A stretch of 64,000 nucleotides of DNA from NCBI GenBank assembly GCA_964035015.1, contig OZ036015.1, forward strand, positions 1,579,501 through 1,643,500, written 5' to 3'. Shown in pieces: positions 32,716 to 46,400 of the stretch (the stretch's first letter is position 1; every line of letters begins with the position of its first letter). The translations under genes and the position numbers were made by a program. The notes below the pieces were generated by a model. The model was not told the DNA's origin. It saw only the letters and a program-made list of their open reading frames with translations, and searched no databases. Origin of the DNA: Corallium rubrum (Eukaryota; Cnidaria; Anthozoa; Scleralcyonacea; Coralliidae).

Positions 32716-33229
32716 TATACAAGCTCTGATCAACAAATTTTTATGGAAAAAGAAACCTCTAAAAAGGCCAGAGAAGTAGCGTGACTTGCACCAGGACAAA
32801 ATAATAAGCATACATGAAGTAGTTTCCCGTGTGATAAGTTTGATTGGCTAACAATTCAAATAACCAGTGCAAATAACTAACTATCCAAATATCGCTGTAT
32901 ATTTGCACTCATTTTTAGCGTTATTTGGCCGACAGTTTTTAATGCAGTTGTATAACAAAACACGCTATTTTTCAGATATGCCACGATTTAAACTAAATCA
33001 ATGTTAAAACAGTTATACTAATTAAGTTTACAATAAAATATCCGTTCTATTTTTAGACAAGGAAAATCGGGCATCTGCCCGCAGGGTAGCTTTGTTTTTG
33101 CGCCCATGATAATACCTGGCAGCGGTCTTCGTTCGGAGTGGCATTTTGATTGGTTAATAATTTTGGCGCGAAAACCCGAGCCCTCTTTGTCTTGATTTTC
33201 AAGATTTTTCTTCGTGGCACACTTCACCT
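32716..33229. other. Gene-free intergenic segment
   Basis: No gene, array or palindrome was recognised. Confidence 0.4.
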
Positions 33230-33720
33230 CGTCGTTTCGATCTTTTCCTCGGTTTTTACATCTCGTAAGTACATTTTCCCTTCTATATTAACATATTTGT
33301 CTAGCTTAACCTTTTATAATTCAATATTTGTTAAATACGGCTTTGTTTCACCTTGTATAAGTGATTTCTGACAGTTCTAATTACTTGCGACTTTCGACTT
33401 TGAACAGAACCAAATCTTGAACATTACTGACTTCGTTAGCTCGTAAGTACGTTTTATCTTCCACATTACCATATTTGTTTAGCTTAACCTTATACAATTT
33501 AACATTTAGGAGTGATTTTTTTCCACGCTTTCCACGATTTTCGCCGATATCCCGTAAGTATGTTTTAACTTCCATGATACCGTATTTGTTGATCTTAACC
33601 TTTTATAATTTAATATTTCTTAAATACGGTTTTGTTTCATCTCCTAGGAGTGATTTTTTAGTTTTATTTATTCGCGACTCTGGGCTTTGACGAGGGGGAA
33701 ATCACTGGTTTATTACGTAC
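33230..33720. repeat. Three diverged tandem copies with AACCTTTTATAATT
   Basis: CTCGTAAGTAC/CCCGTAAGTATG starts near 33262, 33440 and 33552 are each followed by ACATATTTG, CTTAACCTT and ATACGG(C/T)TTTGTTTC pieces. The copies are only partly conserved. Confidence 0.6.
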
Positions 33721-33966
33721 ACCTTATTTTTAAAAAAAATTAAAAATCACAAAAACATCATGAAATCAAAATATCACAAAAGAAATCACGAAAAAAAAAG
33801 AAAAAATCACGGGGGGGAATCAAAAAATCACAAAAAAAATCAAAAAATCATGAAAAAATCAAAAACGGGTTTTGAACTGAACTATTAAACCTTACATTGA
33901 ACTAACATCCGAACTGAACTGAACTGAACTTTAGGGTAAACTTATGACTGAATTGATGACTAAGAC

Positions 33967-33969
<3 letters not shown>

Positions 33970-33999
<30 letters not shown>

Positions 34000-34160
34000 C
34001 TATCTATATATATCTATATCTATATATATATATATATATAATTAACAAATAGAAAATCGCTTGCGTGTCTCTGTACTGTGATACATACACGAATGACGTG
34101 ATTTCAACCGGTTGAAATTGCGTCATTCGTGTTTGTATCACAGTACAGAGTCACAAAAGC
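33970..34160. repeat. (TA)n tract and ~90-bp hairpin
   Basis: (TA)n at 33972-34040. ATACACGAATGACG and CGTCATTCGTGTTTGTAT flank CAACCGGTTG, and CTCTGTACTGTGATAC pairs at the ends. Confidence 0.8.
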
Positions 34161-34451
34161 GATATTCTATTTGTTTTATAAAATAACTAACCGTTTTACG
34201 AGGTAAAAAACCAAGGAGAAGCCACCAAAGTGACCGAGACTCAGCTGACGAATGATGGCGTAATTAAATAAATACGCCAGTGATTACGTGAGATTTAACC
34301 AAACAGAGCATGCGTTGTACAATATAACATGAAAATGACGTCAAACGTGTCTCTGTACTCTGAGTGAAAATGGCTCTCGTCCAATCAGAGCGTGCGTAGC
34401 ATACCTGTTATTTTATAAATATATATATACACACTAATATATATGCAACCA

Positions 34452-34916
34452 ATACATGGATCGCGAATCTCGACTGCGCATCAGAACGACGCGTTCTGAG
34501 TCGGGATAAAACTTAATTAACTTTATAACATCAGGCTAAAGCTGCAGTTTTCATTTGCATTTTCATTTCTGAACTCATTGTACTGGATTCCTCAGCCTAA
34601 TGTTACAAATAGACGAGTTTCAGGGTGTTGCGTGCGCATCGTTTTGGAAAGGAATTGGCGGGCTCCCCACCAAGTAAGGAATGGCAAACAGACTTGCTAG
34701 CGAGCCAACAACAGCAGAATAACAATGTTTTATATCCAGAAACTGTATCTACACTTTGTTTATTTTAAACAGTATGTTTACTTTGAGTGGAGCTTGCCAG
34801 CTTTTTTGAAAAATGATGCGCGCGCAACACCCTGAAACTCGCCTATTGAAATAAGTTTTATCCCGACTCAGAACGCGTCATTCTGATGCGCAGTCGACAT
34901 TCGCGATCCATGTATA
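34452..34916. mobile_element. Palindromic MITE interrupted by MITE family B
   Basis: The outer arms ATACATGGATCGCGAATC and ACGCGTTCTGAGTCGGGATA pair with 34855-34916. Within them 34609-34846 is a copy of the 2428 element (ATAGACGAGTTTCAGGGTG ends). The outer element ends 19 bp from the last recognised exon of the epimerase-like gene. Confidence 0.8.
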
Positions 34917-34934
34917 GCCTTGGCAACAACTTAC

Positions 34935-37900
34935 TTCTTTTAAAGATTCAGTTGTTAATTTCTCATGTTCATATTTAAAGCCAGTTGCTTCTAGTTTACT
35001 GCTGTCCAGGGAAAGATGCTTTTCATAAAGTAATTCCTAAAAAACACACAAAAAATATCATACAGTCAACTCTCGTTATAGCGGACATCCTGGGGACCGT
35101 CATTTGGTGTCCGTAATAACGAGAGTCCGCAATAGCGGGATGCGATGAAAATATCCCGATTTCAGGTTGTAAAAGTCACTACAATGTATTACTGCTTTTT
35201 TGTTTTAAAATGTCCAATTTATTTCAATTTCTAGTTGACGTTTACTGTGATACATAAGTACACAGTACAAGTCAAAATACAAGTCAAAAATTTGTATTCA
35301 AATACTAGTTTTATTCCAAAACCAAAAATACAACGGTAACATGAATCAGAAACATAAATATGTCACTCGATAAATTAAAAAGTCATTTACTTTCATGTCT
35401 CGAGAGAAAAATACGTCCAAGGTGTCCGTTGTAACGAGAGTAGAACGATAAAAATGTTTGTTGGGGACCACATGAAGTGTCCGCAATTCCGTAATAGTGA
35501 GAGTTCGTAATAGCGAGAGTTGTCTCAATAACATTTCATAGTAGTTTCGGCCGGGGATTTACCAACTGTCCTTAATAGCGGGGTGTCCGCAAGGCGAGAG
35601 TTGACTATAAATAGTTAATAAACCATAACCCCCCTGGTGGGAAAGAGTTGCATGCTATGCTTACCTGGTCAAGGTATGGACTCAGGGGGGTATTTTCTAT
35701 TTTGTCTCGTTGGCAAGCCTCTGACCAAGGTTCTAAATGTTTTTCGTTTGATTCATCGACAATGTCAGTCATATTCAGCTGCAAAGAATATTCAGAAATT
35801 TTTTGAAAGGGAATTATTTTGAGAAGAGAAATTGTTTTTGAGAAGAGAAAAGGAGCAAAAGAAAGAAAGATGAGAAAAGGGTAAAAGAGGAACATAAAAA
35901 AGGGGAAAAAAAGAAGAAAAAAAAAGGAAAGAAAAACAAAGAGAGGTGATGGAAAGTAATAGAAAGGATTGAAAAGAAAGAGAAACAGAAATGAATTAGA
36001 AGAGAGATTTTAAGCAAATATCGAGTATTGTGAATACTTACTCTAGCAAAGTTCGATATAATTGTGCCATGATAATCATGATTTATGCTAAGTAACTCCG
36101 AAACAAGTTCAGAAATCAATCCTTGAGCTTAAAGATAAAATAAATAAAAAAGTAATAAATTCTTATATCTTGGTGTTTCTTTTTTTATATTTTTGCTGCA
36201 TTCATTCATGTTAACAAATATTTAGAAAATAATTAATCGTTCATGAAGAAATTGGAAAAAATAATCCACCATATTTGACTTACTAGTTTCACTCTTATCA
36301 ACTATATTGTACACCTCTCCGTTTCCACCTTTGCTGGTTAAATGCCACAATGCTCGACACACATCGTCAACATGAACTGTATTCATCTTTAAATCTTTAC
36401 TCCATAACAGCTACAAATAAATTAAATTAAACAAAATTTAATTCTTTAAAACAAGTTTGTTTTTTTTTGCATATTACTGAACACTTTTTTTCAAAAATCA
36501 TTTTAAATTTAATAACACATATATTAATCCTCAAAAAAACATCTAAAAATGTTATATTTCCAAATTTTGGAGTAACAAAAAACACTAGCTTGGATCCAAG
36601 TTTAGCTAAGTTTTAAAAGGAAAGACAGATCTTCAAGAAAGTTATCTTTTTCGTAAATTTGAGTAACCCTACCTTCATTTTTTCTCCCAACTGTTTATAA
36701 ACTGCTCCTATGATAAGCCTTGGAGCTAAAAAAATGTTAAAAAATTAACATTCTATAAAAAAATAGTATAAAACTATTTTTTTAAAATCACTCATCGAAA
36801 TATAGTAAGGTTATATATACTGTTGAAACAGAGAACGTAATAATAGCAGCTGATGATCCAGGCAGGTATCTTAATCTTAATATAAATATCAATGCCCAGC
36901 ATAATACACGAAGCAAAGCCATACGTTTAAAAGTAATTTAACATCTTCAGAGAATGAATGAGGGAATAAATAATTACAAATATATAAAAATAGGTTACTA
37001 ATAAGAACTATTACAGATATATGAGAGGTGAGAGGTCGGGAGGTGAGATGTCAGAAGAGAGAAAGTGGGAAGGAGCTGTTTAGATTCATTAAATTACATT
37101 TAAACTTATGGCTTTGCTTCGTGTTACTATTATGCTGGGCATTGATATTTATATTAAGATTAGAACATAATAAGGAGTCTAACATTTCGAGTGAAGGCCT
37201 GAGTGAAGGTCTGCAAGGTCAGAGAGATTACTAGGGCATTCGCTCAAAACGTTAGACTCCTATGTTCTCTGTTTCAGCAGTATATCAGTAACCTTACTAT
37301 TAATTGCGATTGTTGTTTCAACACTGTCTACACAGCCCTACCTTTAAAATCACTCAAACTTGAAAAATAGTTTGAAAACATTAGAGGTGAGCCGATCATC
37401 GGCAAAATATCGGCAGAGCCGATTAACAGCTACTTTTTCTCACAATCGGCCATCAGCCGATTGTCTTTCACCATCGGATCGGCTGTCTGGTGACTCTCGT
37501 CCTGTACTATTTCTGCTCTCTCGTCCTATTTTTTCATTGTTTGGCATTTTTGCACTTGTCGAGTTATTGGTACAAAAATAATTTAAATAAAGGAAACACT
37601 GCTGACTACTTGACTGTTTTCTGTTTGTTTTGTTGCGCTCAAAATACGAGAATTGGCTTGATGACTTCCTCTCATTGCAAAACTTGAGATGAATAAAACG
37701 ACAAAACGGGAGCACTCAGCATCAGGTTAGCAAACATTGGTTTTGTCGATTAATCAGCCGATGGTGGGGAAATATCAGCTCTTAACAATCGGTATCAGCA
37801 ATCAGCTTTTTTTTAACATCGGCTCACCTCTAGAAAACATGGCTATTTAGATGCATCCATTTGATAAGTACATTAAAGCATTCGCAGCCAATCTGTATCT

Positions 37901-40459
37901 GATTTACATTGTAAATGAGATACAGAATTTACAGATTAATTGCTGCTCACACTAATATCTATTTAACATATTATTTATTTTATAATATAATGTACACCAT
38001 ACTTAAGCCCTGTTTATCTCCAAAACCATACACAATTCCAGGTCTTACAATGACATAATTCAATCTAAAAGAAAATAAATTTGTGTTTTCACAATATTAT
38101 GCGAGTTTTAATTACCACTTTTTCACTTTGCAAAAATTATTTATGGGGTGTTGGTGGCACAGTGGTTAGCGCACGTGCCTTTCACCTCTGTGACCCGGGT
38201 TCAATTCCTGCTCTCAGCAGTTATCTGACTAAAATTTCACCTTGGCCGCATGTGAGAAGAGTGCTTCCAGTTTGACTCTACCAAACATCGCAGGTTTCCT
38301 CCGGGTACTCCGGTTTCCTGCTGTAGAAACACTGGACCAATGAGGGATGGCCCTTACTGGACCTCTGGGGAGAACAGTTAGCTTTTAACTGGTAGAGATA
38401 TCCAGTATAAATAAGATTAGTTTAGTTTAGTATACACCAATACTCATACCCTTCTACTTTTGAAAGTTCTTCTTCAACTTTAAGTTTATATTTCGCCTGC
38501 ATAGTCCATGGAGATAACTTTGAATCTTCTTTGCTTTCTTTCTGCGGGGAAATCAATACATTCAGTGGTGTCACCAGACCTGGGAGAGTGGGGGGGGGGG
38601 GGGACAAAATGATGATGTCATCATTATATGACATCATCGATATATGATGTCATTGGTATATGATGCAGGCCTGCAAATAATTTTTTGACATAGAAGGACA
38701 AATGTCAGCCCAGACCAGAAAGTGGTCGGACATGTAGAAATTCTGGCCGGATGGACTAAGGGTTTCCCTACTTTTTATAAATGCATCCACTTATCATGAT
38801 GGCATACACGAGGAATCAGAATAGATTTTTTATCTCGAAAATTAATGTCAGTAAACTAGTACTACATAATGCATCATGGTCCATTTTAAAAACAATCTAT
38901 AGGAATAAGGATTGACACAAAAATGAACTATCTCTTATTGTAATTATTGATCAGCTCAAACAGACAGAATTTCCTTAATTCCTTTCTGTATACCTTTTAC
39001 TAGCGAGTACTAAATGGACAAAACATCTTAAAGACAATAACTATTAACTCGGTAAGCTTGAATTGACCGGTCAAAATAACCGGCCATGAGGTTTGGGTGG
39101 ACAATAATGCGCAATCATGCTGGACAATGTCCGATGACCGGCTGTTATTTGCAGGCCTGATGATGTCATAATTGTTGGTACTTCCTGTTAATTCTATATA
39201 ATAGTTTTTATATATTAGATAATTGTGATTTTAAAATAATTTATATGATCGTTTCGGGTGCATTAACCTTAACCCCGAAACATTCGTAAACTTAACCCAA
39301 ATTGTTGTGTGGACCCAACGTTTCTCTCTGACGAAGGGCCTTCGCTCGAAACGTTAGACCACTTACGTTCTCTGTTTCGGCAGTATTAATCTACTATACC
39401 ATATTTCGATTGTTGTTTCAACACTGCCTACGCAGCACACTACTTTTATTACATAGTAGGAATGCTCTAGGGGGTGCAGGGGCAAAATGCCATTTCCTAC
39501 ATTCTGAGATGAGATTTTTAACATTCTGAGGGGTGATTTTTAAATTCTTGTACAGTTTTTGAAAAAACTCTCAGATTGTAGTACATAGTTTATATTTTTG
39601 GGTACCTAGTTTGGACGCCCAAACCGGTGTACCAGCGTGTCAAACTGCCTGGATACAGCCCTGAGTGAACTAATGCAAAAAAAGATAAGAAAAACACATT
39701 CACACACTTGTAAACTATTTGTCCAGCTAGTGGTCAGTGAGCTGAGCACTTGGAATCACTACATACACCCCCCCCCCCCCAACATTTCTCACCGGATTTG
39801 GAAGAATCTCGAATTGGTCTTGAAGAGAACTGGGGGACATGTCCCCCCTCGGTCCCCCCCCTAGCGATGCCACTGAATACATTTGAGAATAAACATGAGT
39901 GTTTCTACAGTTACTCTAGGGTTAGAGGGTCTTCAGGTGGCACAGTGGTCACCTCTGTGACCTGGGTTAATTCCTGCTCTCAGAAGTCATCTGATTGAAA
40001 ACTTCATCTTGGTCACATGTGAGAAGAGTATTCCTGTTTGACTCTACCAAACACCACAGGTTTCCTTTGGGTACTTCAGTTGCCTGCTATAGTAACACTG
40101 GATTAATGAGGGATGGCCCTTAATGGACCTCGAGGGATAACACTTTATAGATATGACTGATAGAGTTATCCAGTTAGTATAATAGTTAATAAAAGTAGTG
40201 TGCTGCGTAGGCAGTGTTGAAACAACAATCGAAATATAGTAAGGTTAGATAAACTGCCAATTAAAACAGAGAACGTAGGAGTCTAACGTTTCGAGCGAAG
40301 GCCCTTCGTCAGAGAGAAACGTGATGGTAGTTACATGTAGTTTAGTTTTCTTCTGTAGTAACACTGGATCAATAAGGGAGCAGTTTAGAAATGACTGATA
40401 GAGTTATCCAGTAGTTATAGTTTAGTTTTAGATATTAAGATTAATACAAAATAATTATA

Positions 40460-40498
<39 letters not shown>

Positions 40499-43400
40499 CT
40501 ATTAACTTTTTAATTCACAGAGCTTAAAATTAATACTCATTAATAGCTATACTTACTTTGTCACCAGAATAAACTTGGGCTGTAGAAACTTCAATGTATC
40601 TTTTAACACCATGTTTAACTGATTGGTTTGCACAATTTATTGAAACTTTAAAAACACCTTCTTTGTAAACCTTCACATAAATAAAAGTATGGTACAACAG
40701 ACTTAATAATAGATGTACTCTGAATAATGGTAGCAGATTGTGCGTGATAGTATTATATTGTGAAATTGGAATATGATGGTGGTAGACTGTGGATGATGGT
40801 GGTAGATAACGTGGTAGATTGTGAATGATGATGGTAGATTTTTCAAGTGATGGTATTACATTGTCAATGATGGTGGTAGATTATGGATAATGGTGGTAGA
40901 TTATAGATGATGGTGGTAGATTATGGATGATGGTGGTAGATCGTGAATGACAATGGTAGTAGATTTGTAAAGTGACGGTACAGTACAGCTCAGAAATAAC
41001 CTAACAAAAACTGAGGTCAAACCTAGGTCAAACCTCAGCTTAATCATAATACAACTCTGTTCAGTGTTAGTTAAACTGTCTCTAAATCACTATGAATCAA
41101 AATATGGATGATGGTGGTAGATTGTGAATGATGGTGGTAGATTTGTAAAGTGATGGTAGTACATTATGAATAATGGACTGGTGGTAGATTGTGGATGATG
41201 GCTGTGGTAGATTTGTAGTATGATCAGGTTAACTTAACATTTCAGACAATGGTTCAAACAATAGTAATTATATATACAGTACATACATGTGATACTTTAG
41301 ACGTTACACAATAAATCAATTGATAGTATAATAATTGTCAGAAAAGTAGTCTACCTCTTCACTTTGACCATATTTAGTCTCAGCTGCAAAGTTTATACAA
41401 AAATCAAATGGTCCATCTGAATCTTCAAAAGCTTTTTGTGCTGAAGCTATTCAAAAAGAAAACAAATTTACAAGATTAAACACTATTTCTTTAATACTTA
41501 CAGCAAAAAATTTTAAATCTAACAAAAAAGTAGTAAAAATAAAGCTGACTACTGTAAATAATAATAATAATAATAATAATAATCATGAGGATGGTGATGA
41601 TGATGATGATAATGAAAATATGATAGTGATAATGATAATAATGATAATAAAAATGATGATAGTGATAATGATAATGATACAGTGGAGCCTCTCTTTAGTG
41701 CGTATCGTTATAACGCATGACTCGGTATAACGCAGTTGATCCTTGGACTCCAAAATTTTACTTTTCGTGGTTTTTCATTTGACGACTTATACTGATGTTT
41801 ACCTACAGTACTAAAGTTCACCACAGACCGCTAAATTCTGCAAAATTATTAGAGACAGAATTGATGTGTAATATGACGCTGAAACTGAAGTTTCTATTTG
41901 CTCATTGGAGACAATTTAATCTTGTCTGCTGACGATCGCTGATCATCTTGAATAATCACGATCATTACAAGATAAAAGGACAACACAGCAGTGCTATCAT
42001 TGCAAGAAATGAAACTATGCTCAAAAATCTTATTTCAATTCCATTTTGTTGAAGTCTGTCTTGAGCGGAGGGAAGAGTACTGGGAATGAGATATTTGGCT
42101 GTACCTCGCAATAATGCACTTCATTTATAACGTGGTCACCACTTAGGACCCCAACTACTGCGTTATAGCGAGGCTCCAGTCTGTAGTGATGAATACTGAT
42201 GATAATGATGATAATAACAATGATAATAATGATAACGATGTCATAACGATAATGAAAATGATGATAATGATTATTAGCAATAATGATGATAAATGATAGT
42301 GATAGGGATATTATAATGATGACGATGATAATAATGTACAGGTAGTTACCTTCATGAACAAGATTGGCACTCTTAAACTGTACTACATCACTTTCAAAAG
42401 CTTTCTGGAATGAGAAATGTCGAGAAATATAAAGCGGGCTCAAATATTGCGAATCATGCTTGGTCTTACGACCATAAAATTGATTTCAACAACAGCAAGA
42501 TAATTGACAAAGCAAACTACCGCCACAGAGCTACACTGGAATCCTGGCACACCGCGCTTACAACTAATGCTGACAATAATTCTAAACATCTACCCGAACA
42601 ATACCATTTTTTATTGAAGAAATAGAACAATCGTTAGAGTTCACAGAGTATCATATAGGCGGAACTGTCACATCCAGTTATTTGTTTGTCATTGTATTGT
42701 TAATTGTAGCATAGGCGTATAGTCTGTAATTGTAAACCATAGTCATCTGCAATCATTGTTTTTTGTAACTACCCGTTGAAGGCTGCAGTCTGGCAGCCGA
42801 AAGCTCGTGATAAATAAATATTTTCAACCAGAGAGTGTCTCCAAAATCATCATGTTCAATCCTGGTTGCACTTCCAGCATTTTTAAAATAAAGTATATAC
42901 TGTACACAATTATGCCACTCTAGTAAAACAGCATACAACAGCCCATTAGACAGATTGTAGGTCCAAGACCATTAATTAAAATTATTAAAATAATCATACT
43001 TTATGCCTCGAGTTAAGCCAAGCTGTTTGTGGAGGGACTTTATCAACAGCCCTTATCTAGAAAAATATTGGAAAGACAGAATTGAAAAGAAAATTTTACA
43101 ATTGAGTAAATTTTCATCCAAAACAATTGCATATTTGTATAATGTCCAGAGATCCATTTATTTTGTCAGCCACTTGATCGACATGTCAGTCACTACCACA
43201 GTCTTTCTCAAGACTTAACACTAATGTACTGGGATTTTTAAGACACAATTCCTAACTAAATTTCCAATAACTAAAAGATAAGGCTTTTACTATATTACAG
43301 TAGAACCTGAGTTTTACGACACCCCTTTTAACGACCACCTGCTGTTTACGACCACTTTTTCTGGCACAGACAATTTGTAATAGAAATGTACCTGCAGTGA

Positions 43401-46400
43401 GCGACCACCTGCCTAACGCGACCAGCGACCACTTTTTAGTGTCCCAAACAAGATATTTACCTGTTATAAACGACCATCTCAACATAAAACTGCCGAAATA
43501 TGTTAAAGAAATACCCGTTTTTCCGTAGTATTAAACAAACGTGAATGCGACCACATGCAAAAACAAGAAACTGGAAGTGTTGCTCAATTGCTGTGTTACC
43601 GCATTTTAGGCTTGTTTTGCTTCTCTTTTGAGCATTATTTGATGAAAATCTGTGTGAATTTTTGTTGTCAGAGTTAAATACTTTTTTAGTTGATGTTTGA
43701 GAGTCAATACAATGACTGAACAATTCGAAACCATGAGTAATATTTGTTAACTTTAGACAAGTTGATCTTGACAATCGTTGACGTTACCGCAACAAATAAA
43801 GGCCATGATATTAAATGCACAAATGTCAAATTTCTTTTCTTTTAATAACCATATTAACATTAATAAATCAAGACTGCACTTCTTTGAAATGTTCTTGTTT
43901 TTCCATTTCCCTTGTAAATCTTTATAAATCGCCATTTTCCTAACCTTGAAACAATGTTTATATAAAGAAGCGCTGCATAGCTGCCAAAATGGCTGCTATG
44001 ACGTCACATCACTACCTGCCATGTATGACCTCCTGTCATTTACGGCAACTTTTACCTGGCAACAGGGGTGGTCATAAAACTCAGGTTCTACTGTACATCT
44101 TAACTTTTTTTCAACTCTTACCTTTGAACAAAGGTCATTCTCTACAAGGTATGTGACTAAATTTCTACCAATAAAACCAAGTCCTATAATGTTTAATAAA
44201 AGAAAAGAAATTATTCATAACATAAGATGTATATAAGAATTTTTTCGGCACAAGTTTTTAATTTTTTAATAAGATGCAACTTATTTAATAGAAGTCAGTT
44301 AGTTTTCACCTCTAAATAGTTTTGACAAGAAGAAGTGTTTTGTGCATATTTAATACTAGGCTGTCTGAAGTATAAAGGAAGTGAATTGTAGTCCCACCCC
44401 TATCTCTGGTATATTGATCTAGTCTTGGGAAGTACATACAGTACACATAAACAGGGGCGTCGTGGCTCAGAGATTTTAGGGGTGGCCAAGAGCACAGTTA
44501 TTCCGACAAACAACAAGGTTTTTCCAACATATCACATATATACATAAAAATTAGGCAATTAAGCTTCACATCAACGATAAAACATACTTAATTCTGAATT
44601 AAATTCAACGATTGCCTGAAGTATAAAACAGGTGTATTAAAGCGACAAACCTGAAAAGGATTTGTAGGAGCACTAGCATGTTTGTATGGAATATGTTGGT
44701 GTTTCTTTACTCTATCCAAATGATATTTATTGTTATGGCAAGATCGATAATCACTGTCAAATGTCTTCTTGTATAGCAGATATTCAACTTTCCAACGTTT
44801 CGTTGTTGGTGGCATGTGAAGAGCTTTACCCAAATTCCGACAAAACTGTGTTGAATGACATTAGGGAGGGCCATGTCCCCCCCCCCCCTGACCCCCCAGC
44901 CACAACACCACTGCACATAAAGGCTAGCTAATGAGAACCTCTAGAGTTAACTGAGGCTAATCCTATTGACCTATTTTCAACCCTCTCTAACACCAGACAT
45001 TTTTATCCCACAAAGAAAGAACACTCATACATCCTAGGCAGCAATGAGTTAATTCAGGTTAGAAAAAGATAGTTAAAAATATAAGGTGATAACCAGATGG
45101 TTGTATGGTGGCCAACTACAACTGTATTGTTTGTAAAAACTAAGGGTGATATTATGTTAGGTATACATGTAAGTACACTTCCCCCACTCAAAATATCAAG
45201 ACTAAAAATAACAGTCTTTAGTATAAATACACCCGTGATTATAGAAAATCACGTGTGCTGATTGGTCGAGCTACTTCGGATTAATTCTGGATAATCACCT
45301 ACAGTGTTTATTCAAAATGGCCACCAGCCAAAGTTGTCAATGCGACAGACAAGGAAATTAACAATTTTAAAGAAAATGCTCTTCCTAAAAGTACGAAAAT
45401 GTGTATTTATACTAAAACAATTATTCACCTCAGGCTCAGTGAATATCGGTGAGTAATAGCCTCGACTTCATCTCGGTTATTATTCACTGATATTCACCTC
45501 ACCTTCGGCGAATAATTGTTAATTAATAGTTTCATTCCAAATACACTATAGTTTCCTTTTACTTCCTATTTATTCTCTTCACTTCAACAATACTGGACAC
45601 AATAACCATGCTATGATTAAAGATACAATTTATTTAAAAGTTAGAGTCCAATGTTTAAGGGCAATAGCCAAGTAGCAGGAAACATGAAGTGTTTTGTTGA
45701 CGTTATAGCTTGGGCTAAGATATTTGTTAGTGATGACTGACAACTCAATATCCTGTCATATCCGTATTTCAGAAGCAGTTATAGAGATATTTATTATCTA
45801 TATGGTTTATTATTATAAAACTATGAAAATAAATCATCAACTTCCAAAGAACACTTCCTCGACAAGCCAGCCACTAACCCTAAACTATCTTGTTTTAAAA
45901 ATTAATCTATCTACAGCAAGCCATTAATTATAAGTAATTTAAATGTACTTTGACATGTTATTAAAGAACGCTAAATTTGCATTCCAAAGAGATCGAATTC
46001 TCGTTAGAACATCCAAGAACGTCTTCAAAGGCATCTGGAAATAGCATTTGGTTTCCTCAAAACAACACATTATGTATTGCATTGACAAAAAACCAAAAAA
46101 TTCTGTTCTTTAAGTTTGTCTATTAACTCGTGCGGCAATTTCACGACTGACTGATTCAGTCGCTAATTTAGAATTTAAGCATATTACAAAAATGTTGCAA
46201 AGTAACGTTCGATCGAACGTCTAATTAGAACAATTACAAACAATTCTAACACAGTGGCTGTTTACACGAGGCTTATACGAATGCAACCTTCCTGTCAGGG
46301 GCAAACTTTTAAATATACTGTAAGACGATCTGACAAGACAAGAATGATTTTTGTGTGCGAATACACGTGGCGCTTATAAACTAATGTCTATAAATGAAGC

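Noticed and set aside
32995-33070. Alternative last exon of the epimerase-like gene (MPDFPCLKIER)
   Set aside because: An acceptor is present but the residues do not match the expected end, and many random sites of this quality exist.
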